NCBI RefSeq assembly: GCF_003635165.1
Contig: NZ_ML058605.1
Coordinates: 62,001 to 126,000, forward strand
Source of the DNA: Burkholderia sp. Nafp2/4-1b
GTDB taxonomy: Bacteria; Pseudomonadota; Gammaproteobacteria; Burkholderiales; Burkholderiaceae
Direction: 5' to 3'
Length of the DNA stretch: 64,000 bases
Positions 9,887 through 20,379 of this stretch are shown piece by piece (the stretch's first letter is position 1; each line of letters begins with the position of its first letter). A program made the position numbers and the translations under genes. The notes beneath the pieces were generated by a model. That model did no database searches, was not told the DNA's origin, and was given only the letters and a program-made list of their open reading frames with translations.

Positions 9887-10717
9887 ATGTCGAACAGCAG
9901 ACAGCACCAAGGCCACTTCGCGCGCAAGCGCTTCGGGCAGAACTTCCTCGTCGATCACGGCGTGATCGACTCGATCGTCTCGACGATCGGCCCCGCGCGC
10001 GGCCAGCGAATGGTCGAGATCGGCCCCGGCCTCGGCGCGCTGACCGAGCCGCTGATCCAGCGCCTCGCGACGCCGGAGTCGCCGCTGCACGCGGTCGAGC
10101 TCGACCGCGACCTGATCGGGCGCCTGCAGCAGCGCTTCGGCGCGCTGCTGGAACTGCACGCGGGCGACGCGCTCGCATTCGACTTCCGTTCGCTCGCGGC
10201 AGCAGGCGACAAGCCGTCGCTGCGCATCGTCGGCAACCTGCCGTACAACATTTCCAGCCCGCTGCTGTTTCACCTGATGACGTTCGCCGACGCGGTGATC
10301 GACCAGCATTTCATGCTGCAGAACGAAGTCGTCGAACGGATGGTCGCGGAGCCGGGCACGAAGGCGTTCTCGCGGCTGTCGGTGATGCTGCAGTACCGCT
10401 ACGTGATGGAGAAGATGCTCGACGTGCCGCCGGAATCGTTCCAGCCGCCGCCGAAGGTCGATTCGGCGATCGTCCGGATGATTCCGTACGAGCCGCACGA
10501 ACTGCCCGACGTCGATCCCGTGCTGCTCGGCGAAATCGTCACGGCGGCGTTCTCGCAGCGCCGCAAGATGCTGCGCAACACGCTCGGCGACTACCGCGAG
10601 ACGATCGATTTCGACGGGCTCGGCTTCGATCTCGCGCGCCGCGCGGAGGATGTGAGCGTGGCCGAATATGTCGGCGTCGCGCAGGCGCTCGCGAAGGTGC
10701 GCAAGCCTGCGGAGTGA
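9887..10717 (+). CDS. rsmA: 16S rRNA dimethyladenosine transferase RsmA (KsgA)
   Basis: 276 residues from the ATG at 9887 ([20 protein letters not shown]). The open frame extends upstream into pdxA, but KRFGQNFL is the conserved KsgA N terminus, so the internal Met is right. SAM-binding motif I is [14 protein letters not shown], and NLPYNIS at 117-123 is the adenine-N6 methyltransferase catalytic motif. It dimethylates two adjacent adenosines near the 3' end of 16S rRNA in late 30S assembly; loss gives kasugamycin resistance. It is the last gene of the lptD run and is followed by a strong terminator at 10761. Confidence 0.95.
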   Translation: MSNSRQHQGHFARKRFGQNFLVDHGVIDSIVSTIGPARGQRMVEIGPGLGALTEPLIQRLATPESPLHAVELDRDLIGRLQQRFGALLELHAGDALAFDFRSLAAAGDKPSLRIVGNLPYNISSPLLFHLMTFADAVIDQHFMLQNEVVERMVAEPGTKAFSRLSVMLQYRYVMEKMLDVPPESFQPPPKVDSAIVRMIPYEPHELPDVDPVLLGEIVTAAFSQRRKMLRNTLGDYRETIDFDGLGFDLARRAEDVSVAEYVGVAQALAKVRKPAE

Positions 10718-10760
10718 CGACGGCGCGTGAGCGACGCGCGCTGCGGCTCGAGGTTCACGA

Positions 10761-10792
10761 GGCTGCCCTGGCGGGCAGCCTTTTTATTTTTT
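10761..10792 (+). terminator. Intrinsic terminator after rsmA
   Basis: A perfect 8-bp stem, GGCTGCCC (10761-10768) with GGGCAGCC (10773-10780), encloses a TGGC tetraloop and is followed directly by TTTTTATTTTTT. It would end transcripts from the lptD-surA-pdxA-rsmA run, 43 bases after the rsmA stop. Confidence 0.93.
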
Positions 10793-10854
10793 CGTGCGGT
10801 TTTAGTCGATACCGGACCGTGACTGGCCCGTGGTCGAACCGCTCCCGGGCGCCG

Positions 10855-11790
10855 TTACGCCCGCCCGCGCGGCGGCGCGTTGACGAGCGCAATTCCGATG
10901 AGCACCAGCGCGGCGGCCGACATGAAGCGCCAGCCGACCGATTCGCCGAGCAGCAGCACGCCGAACGCGACGCCGAACAGCGGCGACAGGAACGTGAACA
11001 CCGACAGCCGCGACGCGCTGTAGCGCGTGAGCAGCCAGAACCACGACAGATAGCTGACGAACGCGACGATCACCGACTGGTACGCGAGGCTCGCGAGCGC
11101 GAGCGGCGTGACCCGCGCGAACGACATCTGGCCGAGCAGCGCGGCGAGCGCGACCAGCACGACGGCCGACACCGCGAGCTGGTAGAACAGCGTCTTGCTC
11201 GCGCTGGCGCGCGCGAGCGAGGTCGAGCGCACGACGACCGTCGTCGCAGCCCACATCGCGCCGCCGAGGATCCCGAGCGCGTCGCCGGCGAGGCCGGCCA
11301 GCACCGACGCGCCGGGCGCGCGCGGCTTCAGGAAGCCGTCCGCGAACGCGAGCGCGATGCCGGCGAACGCGAGCGCGACGCCGGCCCATTGCACGCGCTG
11401 CAGCCGTTCGCCCGGCGCGAACAGGTGCAGGCCGAGCGCGGTGAAGCACGGCGCCGTGTACAGGAAGATCGCCATGTGCGACGCGCTCGTCAGCGTCAGC
11501 CCGAAGAACACGCAGATGAACTCGCCGGCGAACAGCGCACCGGCCGCGATGCCCGCGCCGAGCGTACCGTCCGCGCGGAACAGCGGCGTGCCGCGCGAGC
11601 GCGCCCAGCCCCACAGCAGCAGCGCGGCGATCACCGAGCGCAGTCCGGCCTGGAACATCGGCGGGATCGCCGCGTTGGTGCTCTTGATCGCAACTTGCTG
11701 GAAGCCCCAGATCGCGCACAGCAGCAGCATCACGCCGACGGCGCGCGTGTCGAGCGCGCGGCGCACGGCGGTGGCGGCGAGCGCGGTCAT
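10855..11790 (-). CDS. EamA/DMT-family inner-membrane transporter
   Basis: 311 residues from the Met at 11788-11790 (MTALAATAVRRAL). Two EamA repeats make ten predicted membrane helices; the first repeat starts VGVMLLLCAIWGFQQVAIK and the second near ALGILGGAMWAATTVVV. YRI-type drug/metabolite exporters of this family move amino acids or other small metabolites, and the substrate cannot be read from sequence. The upstream in-frame extension is Arg/Pro-rich and is taken as noncoding. The gene is monocistronic, convergent with rsmA and divergent from gloA across 376 bases. Confidence 0.85.
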   Translation of the reverse strand: MTALAATAVRRALDTRAVGVMLLLCAIWGFQQVAIKSTNAAIPPMFQAGLRSVIAALLLWGWARSRGTPLFRADGTLGAGIAAGALFAGEFICVFFGLTLTSASHMAIFLYTAPCFTALGLHLFAPGERLQRVQWAGVALAFAGIALAFADGFLKPRAPGASVLAGLAGDALGILGGAMWAATTVVVRSTSLARASASKTLFYQLAVSAVVLVALAALLGQMSFARVTPLALASLAYQSVIVAFVSYLSWFWLLTRYSASRLSVFTFLSPLFGVAFGVLLLGESVGWRFMSAAALVLIGIALVNAPPRGRA

Positions 11791-12166
11791 CGGCGGACCT
11801 CGACGACGTGGACGGAGACGGAGATGGGCAAGGACATGGGCAGCGGCGGGTGAACGGCGTATCCGGCACGCTCGAATCGGCGGTTTCGCACGGCAGGCAG
11901 TGTGGGTGAATGGGAAGGTGGTCGCGTTCCGGCGGCGGGCGAGGTGCCCGCTTTTGGTGCGAAGTGGAACGATGTTACCCGATCGGCGATGCGGCGGGGA
12001 CCGTCGAGCGTGGCAGCCGCCGCCGGCGCACGGGTGCGGGTTGCCACCTTGGCCGCCACTGCCCGGATGCCGGGTAACGGTCGCGGCCGGACGGGGGGCG
12101 ACGGCGAGATTCACCCGACTCCGGTAGAATTTCCGGTTCCGGAAAGTCCCCACAGGAGTACAAGAC
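11791..12166. other. Divergent intergenic region between EamA transporter and gloA
   Basis: 376 bases without a credible gene. It must carry promoters for both flanking genes. I see no clear sigma-70 pair. The gloA ribosome binding site AGGAG lies at about 12154-12158, just before its ATG. Confidence 0.5.
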
Positions 12167-12556
12167 ATGCGTTTGCTGCATACGATGCTGCGAGTCGGCG
12201 ATCTCGACCGCTCGATCAAGTTCTACACCGAATTGCTCGGCATGAAGCTGCTGCGTCGCGACGATTATCCGGAAGGCAAGTTCACGCTCGCGTTCGTCGG
12301 CTATGAAGCGGAAACCACCGGCACCGTGCTCGAGCTGACCCACAACTGGGATACACCGTCCTACGATCTCGGCAACGGCTTCGGCCACCTGGCGGTGGAA
12401 GTCGACGACGCGTACGCGGCCTGCGACAAGATCAAGGCGCAAGGCGGCAAGGTGACGCGCGAAGCGGGCCCGATGAAGCACGGCACGACCGTGATCGCGT
12501 TCGTCGAGGATCCGGACGGCTACAAGATCGAGTTCATCCAGAAGAAGGCGCGCTGA
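12167..12556 (+). CDS. gloA: Lactoylglutathione lyase (glyoxalase I)
   Basis: 129 residues, a single-chain two-module VOC-fold enzyme of the short bacterial type. The four metal ligands of the nickel-dependent E. coli enzyme are all found at the same numbers: H5, E56, H74 and E122. It isomerises the methylglyoxal-glutathione hemithioacetal to S-lactoylglutathione, the first step of methylglyoxal detoxification. A CACAGGAG ribosome binding site precedes the ATG. The gene ends at a bidirectional terminator shared with the convergent YgjP-type peptidase gene. Confidence 0.95.
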   Translation: MRLLHTMLRVGDLDRSIKFYTELLGMKLLRRDDYPEGKFTLAFVGYEAETTGTVLELTHNWDTPSYDLGNGFGHLAVEVDDAYAACDKIKAQGGKVTREAGPMKHGTTVIAFVEDPDGYKIEFIQKKAR

Positions 12557-12601
12557 GCGCGCGACGACCGGTGCGCGGCGCACGACGGGCGTCGCGGGCA
12601 C

Positions 12602-12642
12602 AAAAAACGGGCGATGCGGAGAAATCCGCATCGCCCGTTTTG
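12602..12642. terminator. Bidirectional intrinsic terminator between gloA and the peptidase gene
   Basis: A perfect 17-bp inverted repeat (12604-12620 with 12625-12641) with a GAAA tetraloop; A-run on the left and T-run on the right. It reads as a terminator on both strands for two convergent genes. Confidence 0.93.
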
Positions 12643-12665
12643 CATGGTTGGTGCGATTGATCGCG

Positions 12666-13604
12666 TTACAGTGCCGGCAGCAGCTCGGGCGGATGGTGCT
12701 TGAGCGTATGCCGCGCTTCGCGGAATTCCGGGAAGATCGATTCGACGGTCTGCCAGAACGCCGGGCTGTGGTTCATTTCGCGCAGGTGCGACAGCTCGTG
12801 CGCGACGACGTAGTCGATGATCGACATCGGGAAATGGATCAGCCGCCAGTTCAGCCGGATCTTGCCGTCGCTCGAGCAACTGCCCCAGCGCGTCGCGGCC
12901 GACGACAGCGCGTACATCGAATACGTGACGTCGAGCCGTTCCGCGTAGACCGCGAGACGTTCGCCGAAGATCCGCTTCGCTTCGCCCTGCAGCCAGCCCT
13001 GCACGCGATCCTTGATCTGCTGCATGTCGGCCTGCGCGGGCAGCGGCAGCGACAGCCGGAGCGCGTCGGCGTCGAACGCGACGGCACCCGCGCCGAGCGC
13101 GATCGTGATCGTCTTGCCGAGATACGGCAGTTGCGCGCCGTCGCGCCAGTCGATTTGCGGCAGCGCGCGCTGCTCGGTGCGGGTCTTCCACTCCGCGAGC
13201 TTCGCGAAGATCCAGCGCTGCTTTTCGGCGATTGCCGCCTCGATGTCGGCGAGCGTGACCCAGCGCGGCGCGGTGATCGACAGCCCGCTGCCGTCGATCG
13301 TGAAGCCGATCGTGCGGCGTGCCGAGCGCTTGAGCCGATACTCGAGCACGCGGCTGTCGAGTGCGAACGTGCGGATGCGCGAGCGGTCGGGCACGCGGCC
13401 CGGATCGAGCGGCGCGGTGGGTACAGCGGGCGCCGCAGCGGCTTCAGGCGGAGCAGGTGGCGTGGGCGACGCGGGCGGTGTGGGCGACCCGGCGGGCGCC
13501 GACGCTGCGGGCGATGCCGCGGCCGGCCCGTCGAAGAGCGGCAGATCCATCTGACGATGATCGAGGGCCACGACGGCAGGTCGTGGCCGCGGACGCTTTT
13601 TCAT
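12666..13604 (-). CDS. YgjP-type (M48-like) zinc metallopeptidase
   Basis: 312 residues from MKKRPRPRP. The first 75 residues are Pro/Ala-rich and probably disordered. The core includes RRTIGFTIDGSGLSITAPRW and RWGSCSSDGKIRLNWRL, both typical of the YgjP/DUF45 family, and the zinc motif HELSH at 269-273 with a further His at 279 (EMNHSPAFW). The family resembles SprT/M48 metalloproteases; substrates are largely unknown. It is the last gene of the minus-strand run glyQ-glyS-gmhB-plsC and starts 46 bases before the plsC stop end. Confidence 0.82.
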   Translation of the reverse strand: MKKRPRPRPAVVALDHRQMDLPLFDGPAAASPAASAPAGSPTPPASPTPPAPPEAAAAPAVPTAPLDPGRVPDRSRIRTFALDSRVLEYRLKRSARRTIGFTIDGSGLSITAPRWVTLADIEAAIAEKQRWIFAKLAEWKTRTEQRALPQIDWRDGAQLPYLGKTITIALGAGAVAFDADALRLSLPLPAQADMQQIKDRVQGWLQGEAKRIFGERLAVYAERLDVTYSMYALSSAATRWGSCSSDGKIRLNWRLIHFPMSIIDYVVAHELSHLREMNHSPAFWQTVESIFPEFREARHTLKHHPPELLPAL

Positions 13605-13650
13605 TAGTTCGCTTCGTTTCGTCGTACGCAACGGCTGCGGCCAGGGCGAT

Positions 13651-14415
13651 TCAGACGCGCGCGGCATCGCGCGTGCCGGCATTGCCCGGCTGGCGATAGG
13701 CATCAGGATCGATGCGGCGCATTTCCGCTTCGATCCATGCTTCGACCTGCGAGTTCAATACGTCGGGCGTTTTGCCTTCGACCGGAATCGGCTTGCCGAT
13801 CGACACGGTGACGACGCCCGGGAACTTCGTGAACGAATTGCGCGGCCACACACGACCTGCATTGTGCGCGATCGGCACGACCGGCGCGCCGGTTTCGATC
13901 GCGAAGCGCGCGCCGCCCGTCTTGTACTTGCCCTGCTTGCCGACCGGCGTGCGCGTGCCTTCCGGGAACATGATCATCCACGCGCCTTCCGACAGCCGCT
14001 TCTTGCCCTGGCGGATCACCGACACGAACGCGTTCTTGCCTTCCCTGCGGTTGATGTTGACCATGTGCAGCAGCCCGAGCGCCCAGCCGAAGAACGGCAC
14101 GTACAGCAGCTCGCGCTTGAACACGTAGCAGAGCGGCTTCGGCATCAGCGCCGGGAACGCGAGCGTCTCCCACGCGGACTGGTGCTTCGACAGCAGCACG
14201 GCCGGGCCGTCGGGCAGGTTTTCCATCCCTTCGATCCGGTAGCGGATGCCGTTCAGCCAGCGCACGACCCACAGCGTGGACTTGCACCAGCCGGCCGCCA
14301 TCCAGTAGCGTGCGTCGGGACGCATGAACGGGAACGCGATGAAGCACGCGGTGGCGTACGGCACCGTGTACACGATGAAGTAGATCAGCAGCAGCAGGGA
14401 GCGTACGAAGCGCAT
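13651..14415 (-). CDS. plsC: 1-acyl-sn-glycerol-3-phosphate acyltransferase PlsC
   Basis: 254 residues. An N-terminal hydrophobic helix (SLLLLIYFIVYTVPYATACF) is followed by the acyltransferase core: KHQSAWE at 77-83 is the HX4D-type motif with Glu as the acidic residue, and FPEGTRT (150-156) is the phosphate-binding motif. It acylates lysophosphatidic acid to phosphatidic acid at the inner membrane. It follows gmhB with a 43-base gap on the same strand. Confidence 0.92.
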   Translation of the reverse strand: MRFVRSLLLLIYFIVYTVPYATACFIAFPFMRPDARYWMAAGWCKSTLWVVRWLNGIRYRIEGMENLPDGPAVLLSKHQSAWETLAFPALMPKPLCYVFKRELLYVPFFGWALGLLHMVNINRREGKNAFVSVIRQGKKRLSEGAWMIMFPEGTRTPVGKQGKYKTGGARFAIETGAPVVPIAHNAGRVWPRNSFTKFPGVVTVSIGKPIPVEGKTPDVLNSQVEAWIEAEMRRIDPDAYRQPGNAGTRDAARV

Positions 14416-14458
14416 CGGCGTGGGTCTGGCTGTTAGGAGGATGCGCGCGGCGGCTGCA

Positions 14459-15022
14459 TCACTCGTGTTCGTGTGAAAGGAAGTCGAGCGCGAACGCGCG
14501 CAGGTCGTCGTGGACTTTCGTGCCGTCCGGCAGGTTGCCCGCGGCGAGCGTCTTCTTGCCCTTGCCGGTCAGCACGAGGTGCGGCTGGAAGCCGACCGCG
14601 ACGGCGGCCTGCAGGTCGCGCAACGCATCGCCGACGACCGGCGTGTGATCGGGATCGATCTCGAAGCGCTCGGCGATCATCTGCATCATGCCGGGTTTCG
14701 GCTTGCGGCAGTCGCAGCGATCTTCCGACACGTGCGGGCAGAAGAACACCGCGTCGATGCGCGCACCGACGGCGGCGGCCGCGCGATGCATCTTCATGTG
14801 CATCGCGTTGAGCGCGGCCATGTCGAACAGCCCGCGGCCGATGCCGGACTGGTTGGTCGCGACGACCACGCGATAACCTGCGTGGTTCAGTCGGGCGATC
14901 GCCTCGAGGCTGCCGGGCAGCGCGATCCACTCGTCGGGCGTCTTGATGAACGCATCCGAATCGACGTTGATCACGCCGTCCCGGTCGAGGACGACGAGCT
15001 TGCGGTTGGGGCTGGTCGGCAT
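14459..15022 (-). CDS. gmhB: D-glycero-D-manno-heptose 1,7-bisphosphate 7-phosphatase GmhB
   Basis: 187 residues, HAD superfamily. The nucleophile motif is VVLDRDGVIN with D13 and D15; TNQSG is motif II; KPKPGM is motif III; VVGDALRD is motif IV. A CPH...CDC segment in the 90s-100s is the structural zinc site of GmhB. It removes the 7-phosphate during ADP-heptose synthesis for the LPS inner core. It lies 10 bases after glyS in an operon with plsC. Confidence 0.94.
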   Translation of the reverse strand: MPTSPNRKLVVLDRDGVINVDSDAFIKTPDEWIALPGSLEAIARLNHAGYRVVVATNQSGIGRGLFDMAALNAMHMKMHRAAAAVGARIDAVFFCPHVSEDRCDCRKPKPGMMQMIAERFEIDPDHTPVVGDALRDLQAAVAVGFQPHLVLTGKGKKTLAAGNLPDGTKVHDDLRAFALDFLSHEHE

Positions 15023-15032
15023 CGTTCGGCCC

Positions 15033-17132
15033 TTATGCGGCGAGCTTCGAGATGTCGGCGACGCAGTTCATCTGCTGATGCAGCGCGGCCAGCAACGCGA
15101 GGCGGTTCGCGCGCAGCGCGGGATCCTCGGCGTTGACCATCACGTCGTTGAAGAACGTGTCGACCGGCGCGCGCAGCGCGGCGAGCGCCGACAGCGCGCC
15201 CGTGTACGCGCGCGCTTCGAGCTGCGACTGCACGTGCGGCGTCACGGCCGCGAGCTGTTCGTGCAGCGCCTTTTCGGCGGCCTCGACGAGCAGCGTCGGC
15301 TGCACCGCGCCGTTCGTGCCGCCTTCCGACTTCTTCAGGATGTTCGAAATCCGCTTGTTCGCGGCCGCGAGCGCTTCGGCTTCAGCGAGGCGCGTGAATT
15401 CGCGCACCGCGTCGAGGCGTGCGACGAGATCGTCGACGCGCGTCGGGTTCAGGCTCAGCACCGCGTCGACTTCGCCGGCCGAGTAGCCGCGTTCGCGCAA
15501 GAGGCCGCGCAGACGATCGATGAAGAACGCGAAGATCGCATCGGTCGACTCGGCGACACCCGGCACGCCTTCGAAGCGCGCGTGCGCCGTGCGCAGCAGC
15601 GACACGAGATCGAGCGGCAGCTGCTTCTCGAGCAACAGGCGCAGCACGCCTAGCGCGTGACGGCGCAGCGCGAACGGATCCTTCTCGCCGGTCGGCGCGA
15701 GGCCGATGCCCCAGATCCCGACGATCGTCTCGAGCTTGTCGGCCAGCGCGACGGCGGTCGACACCGGCGTGGTCGGCAGCGTGTCGCCCGAGAAGCGCGG
15801 CTGGTAGTGCTCGGCGCACGCGAGCGCGACATCGTCGGGCTCGCCGTCGTGGCGCGCGTAGTACGTGCCCATCGTGCCTTGCAGTTCCGGGAACTCGCCG
15901 ACCATGTCGGTCAGCAGGTCGGCCTTCGCGAGGCGCGCCGCGCGCTTCGCATGCGCGGCGTCGGCGCCGATCGCGGGCGCGATCTCGCCGGCCAGCGCTT
16001 CGAGGCGCTCGACGCGTGCCAGCGCCGAACCGAGCTTGTTGTGATAGACGACGTTCGCGAGCAGCGGCACGCGGTCGGCGAGCGGCTTCTTCTTGTCCTG
16101 CTCGAAGAAGAATTTCGCGTCGGCGAGGCGCGGGCGCACCACGCGCTCGTTGCCTTCGACGATTTCTTGCGGTGTTTTCGTGTCGATGTTCGACACGATC
16201 AGGAAGCGCGAACGCAGCTTGCCGGCGACGTCGGTCAGCGCGAAATACTTCTGGTTCGTCTGCATCGTGAGGATCAGGCATTCCTGCGGAACCTGCAGGA
16301 ACTCGTCCTCGAAGCGGCACGGATAGACGACCGGCCATTCGACCAGCGACGTCACTTCGTCGAGCAGCGCTTCGGGCATCACGACCGTGTCGCCGTTCGC
16401 GTGTTCGTTCAGTTGCGTGCGGATCGTTTCGCGGCGATCGGCGAAGTGCGCGAGCACGCGACCCTTGTCGCGCAGCGTGTCGGCGTATGCGTGCGCATGC
16501 TGGATCGCGACGAGGCCGTCGGACAGGAAGCGGTGGCCGAGCGTGGTGTCGCCGGCGTCGATGCCGAACGCGGTGACGGGCACGATGCGATCATCGTGCA
16601 GCACGGTCAGGCGATGCACCGGACGCACGAACTTCACGTCGGAGCCGTCCGGGCGCTGGTAGGTCATGACCTTCGGGATCGGCAGCTTCTCCAGCGTTTC
16701 GTCGAGCGCGGCCTGCAGCCCGTCGGCGAGCGTCGCGCCGGCCGCCGAGTAGTTGACGAAGAACGCCTCGGCCTTGCCGTCCTGCGCGCGCTCGAGATCG
16801 GCGATCGACAGGTTCGGATGGCCGAGCGCCGCGAGCTTCTTCGCGAGCGGGGCGGTCGGCTTGCCTTCGGCGTCGAGCGCGACCGACACGGGCAGGACCT
16901 TTTCGCGGACCTGTTTTTCGGGCGCGACGGCGCGCACGTTCTGCACGACGACCGCCAGGCGGCGCGGCGTGGCGTAGCGTTCGAACACGAGTTCGCCTTC
17001 GACGAGGTCGCGCGCCGCGAGGCGTTGCGCGAGACCTTCGGCGAATGCGTCGCCGAGGCGCGCGAGGGCCTTCGGCGGCAGCTCTTCGGTCAGCAGTTCG
17101 ACGAGCAGGGGGGCGGGATGATTGTGCGTCAT
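15033..17132 (-). CDS. glyS: Glycine--tRNA ligase beta subunit
   Basis: 699 residues from [23 protein letters not shown], the conserved GlyS N terminus; the frame extends further upstream but that segment is Arg-rich and overlaps glyQ. The length matches bacterial beta subunits. The C-terminal part is the anticodon-binding-like DALR region. With the alpha subunit GlyQ it forms the heterotetrameric glycyl-tRNA synthetase. It starts 22 bases after the glyQ stop. Confidence 0.96.
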   Translation of the reverse strand: MTHNHPAPLLVELLTEELPPKALARLGDAFAEGLAQRLAARDLVEGELVFERYATPRRLAVVVQNVRAVAPEKQVREKVLPVSVALDAEGKPTAPLAKKLAALGHPNLSIADLERAQDGKAEAFFVNYSAAGATLADGLQAALDETLEKLPIPKVMTYQRPDGSDVKFVRPVHRLTVLHDDRIVPVTAFGIDAGDTTLGHRFLSDGLVAIQHAHAYADTLRDKGRVLAHFADRRETIRTQLNEHANGDTVVMPEALLDEVTSLVEWPVVYPCRFEDEFLQVPQECLILTMQTNQKYFALTDVAGKLRSRFLIVSNIDTKTPQEIVEGNERVVRPRLADAKFFFEQDKKKPLADRVPLLANVVYHNKLGSALARVERLEALAGEIAPAIGADAAHAKRAARLAKADLLTDMVGEFPELQGTMGTYYARHDGEPDDVALACAEHYQPRFSGDTLPTTPVSTAVALADKLETIVGIWGIGLAPTGEKDPFALRRHALGVLRLLLEKQLPLDLVSLLRTAHARFEGVPGVAESTDAIFAFFIDRLRGLLRERGYSAGEVDAVLSLNPTRVDDLVARLDAVREFTRLAEAEALAAANKRISNILKKSEGGTNGAVQPTLLVEAAEKALHEQLAAVTPHVQSQLEARAYTGALSALAALRAPVDTFFNDVMVNAEDPALRANRLALLAALHQQMNCVADISKLAA

Positions 17133-17154
17133 GTGTGGAATAAATCTCGTCTCG

Positions 17155-18159
17155 TCAGTCCTGATCGATCTTGCGTTCGACCTTGAGCGGCGGTGCCCAT
17201 GCCGGCTGGGCGGCGTCCTGGGCATCGGTGGTGAGGCCCGGCACGCCCGGCGGGTTGCCGAGCATCGGGAAGCCGAGCTTCTCGCGCGAGTCGTAGTAAG
17301 CCTGCGCGACGAGACGCGACAGCGCGCGGATGCGGCCGATGTACGCCGCGCGCTCGGTCACCGAGATCGCGCCGCGCGCGTCGAGCAGGTTGAACGTGTG
17401 ACCCGCCTTCAGCACGAGTTCGTACGCGGGCAGCGCGAGCTGCGCGTCGATCATCTTCTTCGCTTCCGCTTCGTAGCTGTTGAAGAACGTGAACAGCAGG
17501 TCGACGTTCGCGTGCTCGAAGTTGTAGGTCGACTGCTCGACCTCGTTCTGGTGGTAGACGTCGCCGTACGACAGGCGGCGCAGCTCGGGGCCGTTCGGGC
17601 CCTGCTCTTCCCATTCCGTCCACACGAGGTCGTACACGTTCTCGACCTTCTGCAGGTACATCGCGAGGCGCTCGAGGCCGTAGGTGATCTCGCCGAGCAC
17701 GGGCTTGCAGTCGAGGCCGCCGACCTGCTGGAAATACGTGAACTGCGTGACTTCCATCCCGTTCAGCCACACTTCCCAGCCAAGGCCCCATGCGCCGAGC
17801 GTCGGGTTCTCCCAGTCGTCCTCGACGAAGCGCACGTCGTTCTGCTGCAGGTCGAAGCCGAGCGCTTCGAGCGAGCCGAGGTACAGGTCGAGGATGTTGT
17901 CCGGGGCCGGCTTGAGCACGACCTGGTACTGGTAGTAGTGCTGCAGGCGGTTCGGGTTCTCGCCGTAGCGGCCGTCCTTCGGGCGGCGCGACGGCTGCAC
18001 GTAGGCGGCGCGCCACGGCTCGGGGCCGACCGCACGCAGGAACGTGTGGACGTGCGACGTGCCCGCGCCGACTTCCATGTCGATGGGCTGGAGCAGAGCG
18101 CAACCCTGCTTGTCCCAGTAGGACTGCAGCGTCAGGATGATTTGCTGAAACGTAAGCAT
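17155..18159 (-). CDS. glyQ: Glycine--tRNA ligase alpha subunit
   Basis: 334 residues from [15 protein letters not shown]. Class II synthetase catalytic domain; [17 protein letters not shown] and [17 protein letters not shown] are GlyQ signatures. The C-terminal tail (KVERKIDQD) is variable. The frame runs open far upstream over the TPR gene, but that part is an antisense shadow. It is the first gene of the glyQ-glyS-gmhB-plsC-peptidase run. Confidence 0.96.
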   Translation of the reverse strand: MLTFQQIILTLQSYWDKQGCALLQPIDMEVGAGTSHVHTFLRAVGPEPWRAAYVQPSRRPKDGRYGENPNRLQHYYQYQVVLKPAPDNILDLYLGSLEALGFDLQQNDVRFVEDDWENPTLGAWGLGWEVWLNGMEVTQFTYFQQVGGLDCKPVLGEITYGLERLAMYLQKVENVYDLVWTEWEEQGPNGPELRRLSYGDVYHQNEVEQSTYNFEHANVDLLFTFFNSYEAEAKKMIDAQLALPAYELVLKAGHTFNLLDARGAISVTERAAYIGRIRALSRLVAQAYYDSREKLGFPMLGNPPGVPGLTTDAQDAAQPAWAPPLKVERKIDQD

Positions 18160-18513
18160 GAAGAGCCTTCGTGGCGCTGGCGCTCCGTTGCGGGCGGCGC
18201 TCCGGGCGGGGCCCGGAGGGTCGGCTCGCGCGGCGGCGCGGCTTGTTAGTGTGCTGAAACGTGCAATTTTACCGGATCGGCGACCGGATGCGGCCGGAAC
18301 GCGGACGAAGGCGCCGTCGGCGGTGTTTCGGCAGCGTGCAAGTGCCGCGTGCGCAGCCTGCGCGCGGGGTGCCGACGCGCACCGTGCGCGCATGTCCGGC
18401 GTCGCGATGCGCGCGGCGCGACGCGTGCCGCACCGCGTTGCGCGGGCGTTAAGATGCGCGTATCGCGGTGCGCGCGACGGCTGTCGCGCGACCGATTGCC
18501 TACTCCGGACCGC
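18160..18513. other. Divergent intergenic region between glyQ and the TPR gene
   Basis: 354 bases, strongly GC-rich, with promoters for both genes expected. I see no tRNA, riboswitch or terminator in it. The TPR reading frame stays open into it, but the residues there are low-complexity Arg/Ala. Confidence 0.5.
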
Positions 18514-20151
18514 ATGGACGATTCGAACGACCTCCTCATTCCGCTGATGCCGCCGCTGCTCGCGCTGCTCGGGCAGGCCGCCGACGCACGCGCGCGCGGC
18601 GAGCACGACGCGCACGCGCTGTGGCTTGCCGCCGCCGGTCACCTGCACGCCGTCGACATGGCCGCGCTCGCGCAGCTCACCGCGGCGCTCGTCGCGCGGC
18701 AGCGCACGGCCGACGCGCTCGCGCTGGCCGAATGCGCGGCGCGCGTTCATCCGGGCGCCGATGCCCGCTTCAATCACGGTTACGCGCTGCAGATGCTCGG
18801 CCGTCACGCGGATGCCGTCGCGCCGTATCGCGCCGCCTATGCGCTCGATCCAGGCTGGCCGTCGCTGCGCAACAACCTCGCCATCGCGCTGCGGCTGTCG
18901 GGCGGCGATCGCAGCGAGGAAATCGCGCTGCTCGACGCGGCCTCGGAGGCCGATCCGCACGACGTGCAGGCGTGGATCAACCTGGTCGTCGCGCGCCTCG
19001 CGACGCACGACCTCGACGGCGGGCTCGCGTGCGCGGCGCGGCTCGCGCAGATCGCGCCCGATAACGCGCTCGCGCTGAACAACATCGCGATGGCGATGAA
19101 GGAGGCGCAACGCTGGGACGACGCCGAACGCTACGCGGCGCGCGCATGCGCGCTGGCGCCCGGCGACGCGTCGTTCCGTTTCAACCTCGCGATCATCCAG
19201 CTCGTGCGCGGCAACTACGCGGACGGCTGGCGCGGCCACGAAGCGCGCTGGGACGGCGCCGGCGAGCTGCGCGGCCGCCGCCCCGCGCTGCCGGGCCCGC
19301 GCTGGCAGGGCGAGCCGCTCGCGGGCAAGACGCTGCTCGTATGGGGCGAGCAGGGCCTCGGCGACGTGCTGCAGTTCGCGCGCTTCGTCGCGCCGCTCGC
19401 CGAGCGTGTGCGCCGCGAGGGCGGCCGGCTCGTTTGGAACACGTTTCCGCAGGTGGGCGCGCTGATGCAGCGCAGCCTCGGCGCGCACGTGGATGCATTC
19501 AGCGCGGGCGGCGGCGTCGACGAACTGCCTGCGTTCGACTACGAGGTGCCGTTGATCGGCCTGCCGCTGATGCTCGGGATGGAGACGTCGACGCTGGGCG
19601 CGTCGGTGCCGTACCTGCATGCCGACCGCCAGGCGCGCGACGCGTGGCGCACGCGGCTCGCGGGCGATGGGCGGCTGAAGGTCGGGCTCGTGTGGACGGG
19701 CAGTGCGGGGCACCAGCGCAATCCGTTCCGGCGCGTCGGGCTTGAGCGCTACGCCGAAGCGTTTCGCGGCATCGACGGCGTCGCGTTTCATTCGCTGCAG
19801 CCGGGCGCGGACGCGGATGTCGCCGCGGCGCGCGCCGCCGGTTTCGCGATCGAGGACTACACGACGGAACTGAAGAGTTTCGACGATACGGCCGCCTTCA
19901 TCGGCGCGCTGGATCTCGTGATCACCGTGTGCACGTCGGTCGCGCACCTGTCGGCCGCGCTCGGGGCGCGCACCTGGGTGCTGCTCGACGTGAATCCGCA
20001 CTGGCCGTGGCTGCTCGAACGCACCGACAGCCCGTGGTATCCGACCGCGACGCTGTACCGGCAGCCGACGTTCGGCGCATGGGCGCCGGTGATGGAAGCA
20101 GTCGGGCGGGATCTGCGCGGCCTGGTGACGCAGGCGCAGCGGTCGGCCTGA
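18514..20151 (+). CDS. TPR-repeat protein with glycosyltransferase-like (GT-B) C-terminal domain
   Basis: 545 residues from [11 protein letters not shown]. Residues about 50-245 are tetratricopeptide repeats ([51 protein letters not shown]). The C-terminal half begins [20 protein letters not shown] and contains [15 protein letters not shown] and [27 protein letters not shown], the pattern of TPR proteins whose C terminus is related to heptosyltransferase/GT9 or GT41 folds. Acceptor and sugar donor are unknown; protein O-glycosylation or a surface-polysaccharide role are possible but unproven. It has no signal peptide. The gene is monocistronic, convergent with lnt. Confidence 0.78.
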   Translation: MDDSNDLLIPLMPPLLALLGQAADARARGEHDAHALWLAAAGHLHAVDMAALAQLTAALVARQRTADALALAECAARVHPGADARFNHGYALQMLGRHADAVAPYRAAYALDPGWPSLRNNLAIALRLSGGDRSEEIALLDAASEADPHDVQAWINLVVARLATHDLDGGLACAARLAQIAPDNALALNNIAMAMKEAQRWDDAERYAARACALAPGDASFRFNLAIIQLVRGNYADGWRGHEARWDGAGELRGRRPALPGPRWQGEPLAGKTLLVWGEQGLGDVLQFARFVAPLAERVRREGGRLVWNTFPQVGALMQRSLGAHVDAFSAGGGVDELPAFDYEVPLIGLPLMLGMETSTLGASVPYLHADRQARDAWRTRLAGDGRLKVGLVWTGSAGHQRNPFRRVGLERYAEAFRGIDGVAFHSLQPGADADVAAARAAGFAIEDYTTELKSFDDTAAFIGALDLVITVCTSVAHLSAALGARTWVLLDVNPHWPWLLERTDSPWYPTATLYRQPTFGAWAPVMEAVGRDLRGLVTQAQRSA

Positions 20152-20186
20152 GTGGTGCGACGTTGATGCGTGCATGCCGGGTTGTC

Positions 20187-20279
20187 GGCGTCACGGCGTC
20201 ACGGCGTCCCGGTGTCCCGGCGAATCCGGCGAATCCGGCGAATCCAGCGAATCCAGCGAATCCAGCGAGTCCAGCGAGT
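20187..20279. repeat. Intergenic minisatellite: 8-bp then 9-bp tandem repeats
   Basis: Four 8-bp units (GGCGTCAC twice, GGCGTCCC, GGTGTCCC; 20187-20218) run directly into seven 9-bp units: CCGGCGAAT three times, CCAGCGAAT twice and CCAGCGAGT twice (20217-20279). It lies between the convergent TPR gene and lnt. A + strand frame would read it as Asn-Pro-Ala repeats, but no credible gene contains it. Confidence 0.95.
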
Positions 20280-20379
20280 TCCCCAGACGACGCATCGCGC
20301 GATGAACGTCGGCACGCGGAGCAGGCTGCCCCACCGGAAGCGATAGCCGCCGCGCCGCGCGCCACGGCCGCCCGCTGCG

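Noticed and set aside
20217-20279. Short repeats as a CRISPR array
   Set aside because: Units are contiguous 9-mers with no spacers; no cas genes.
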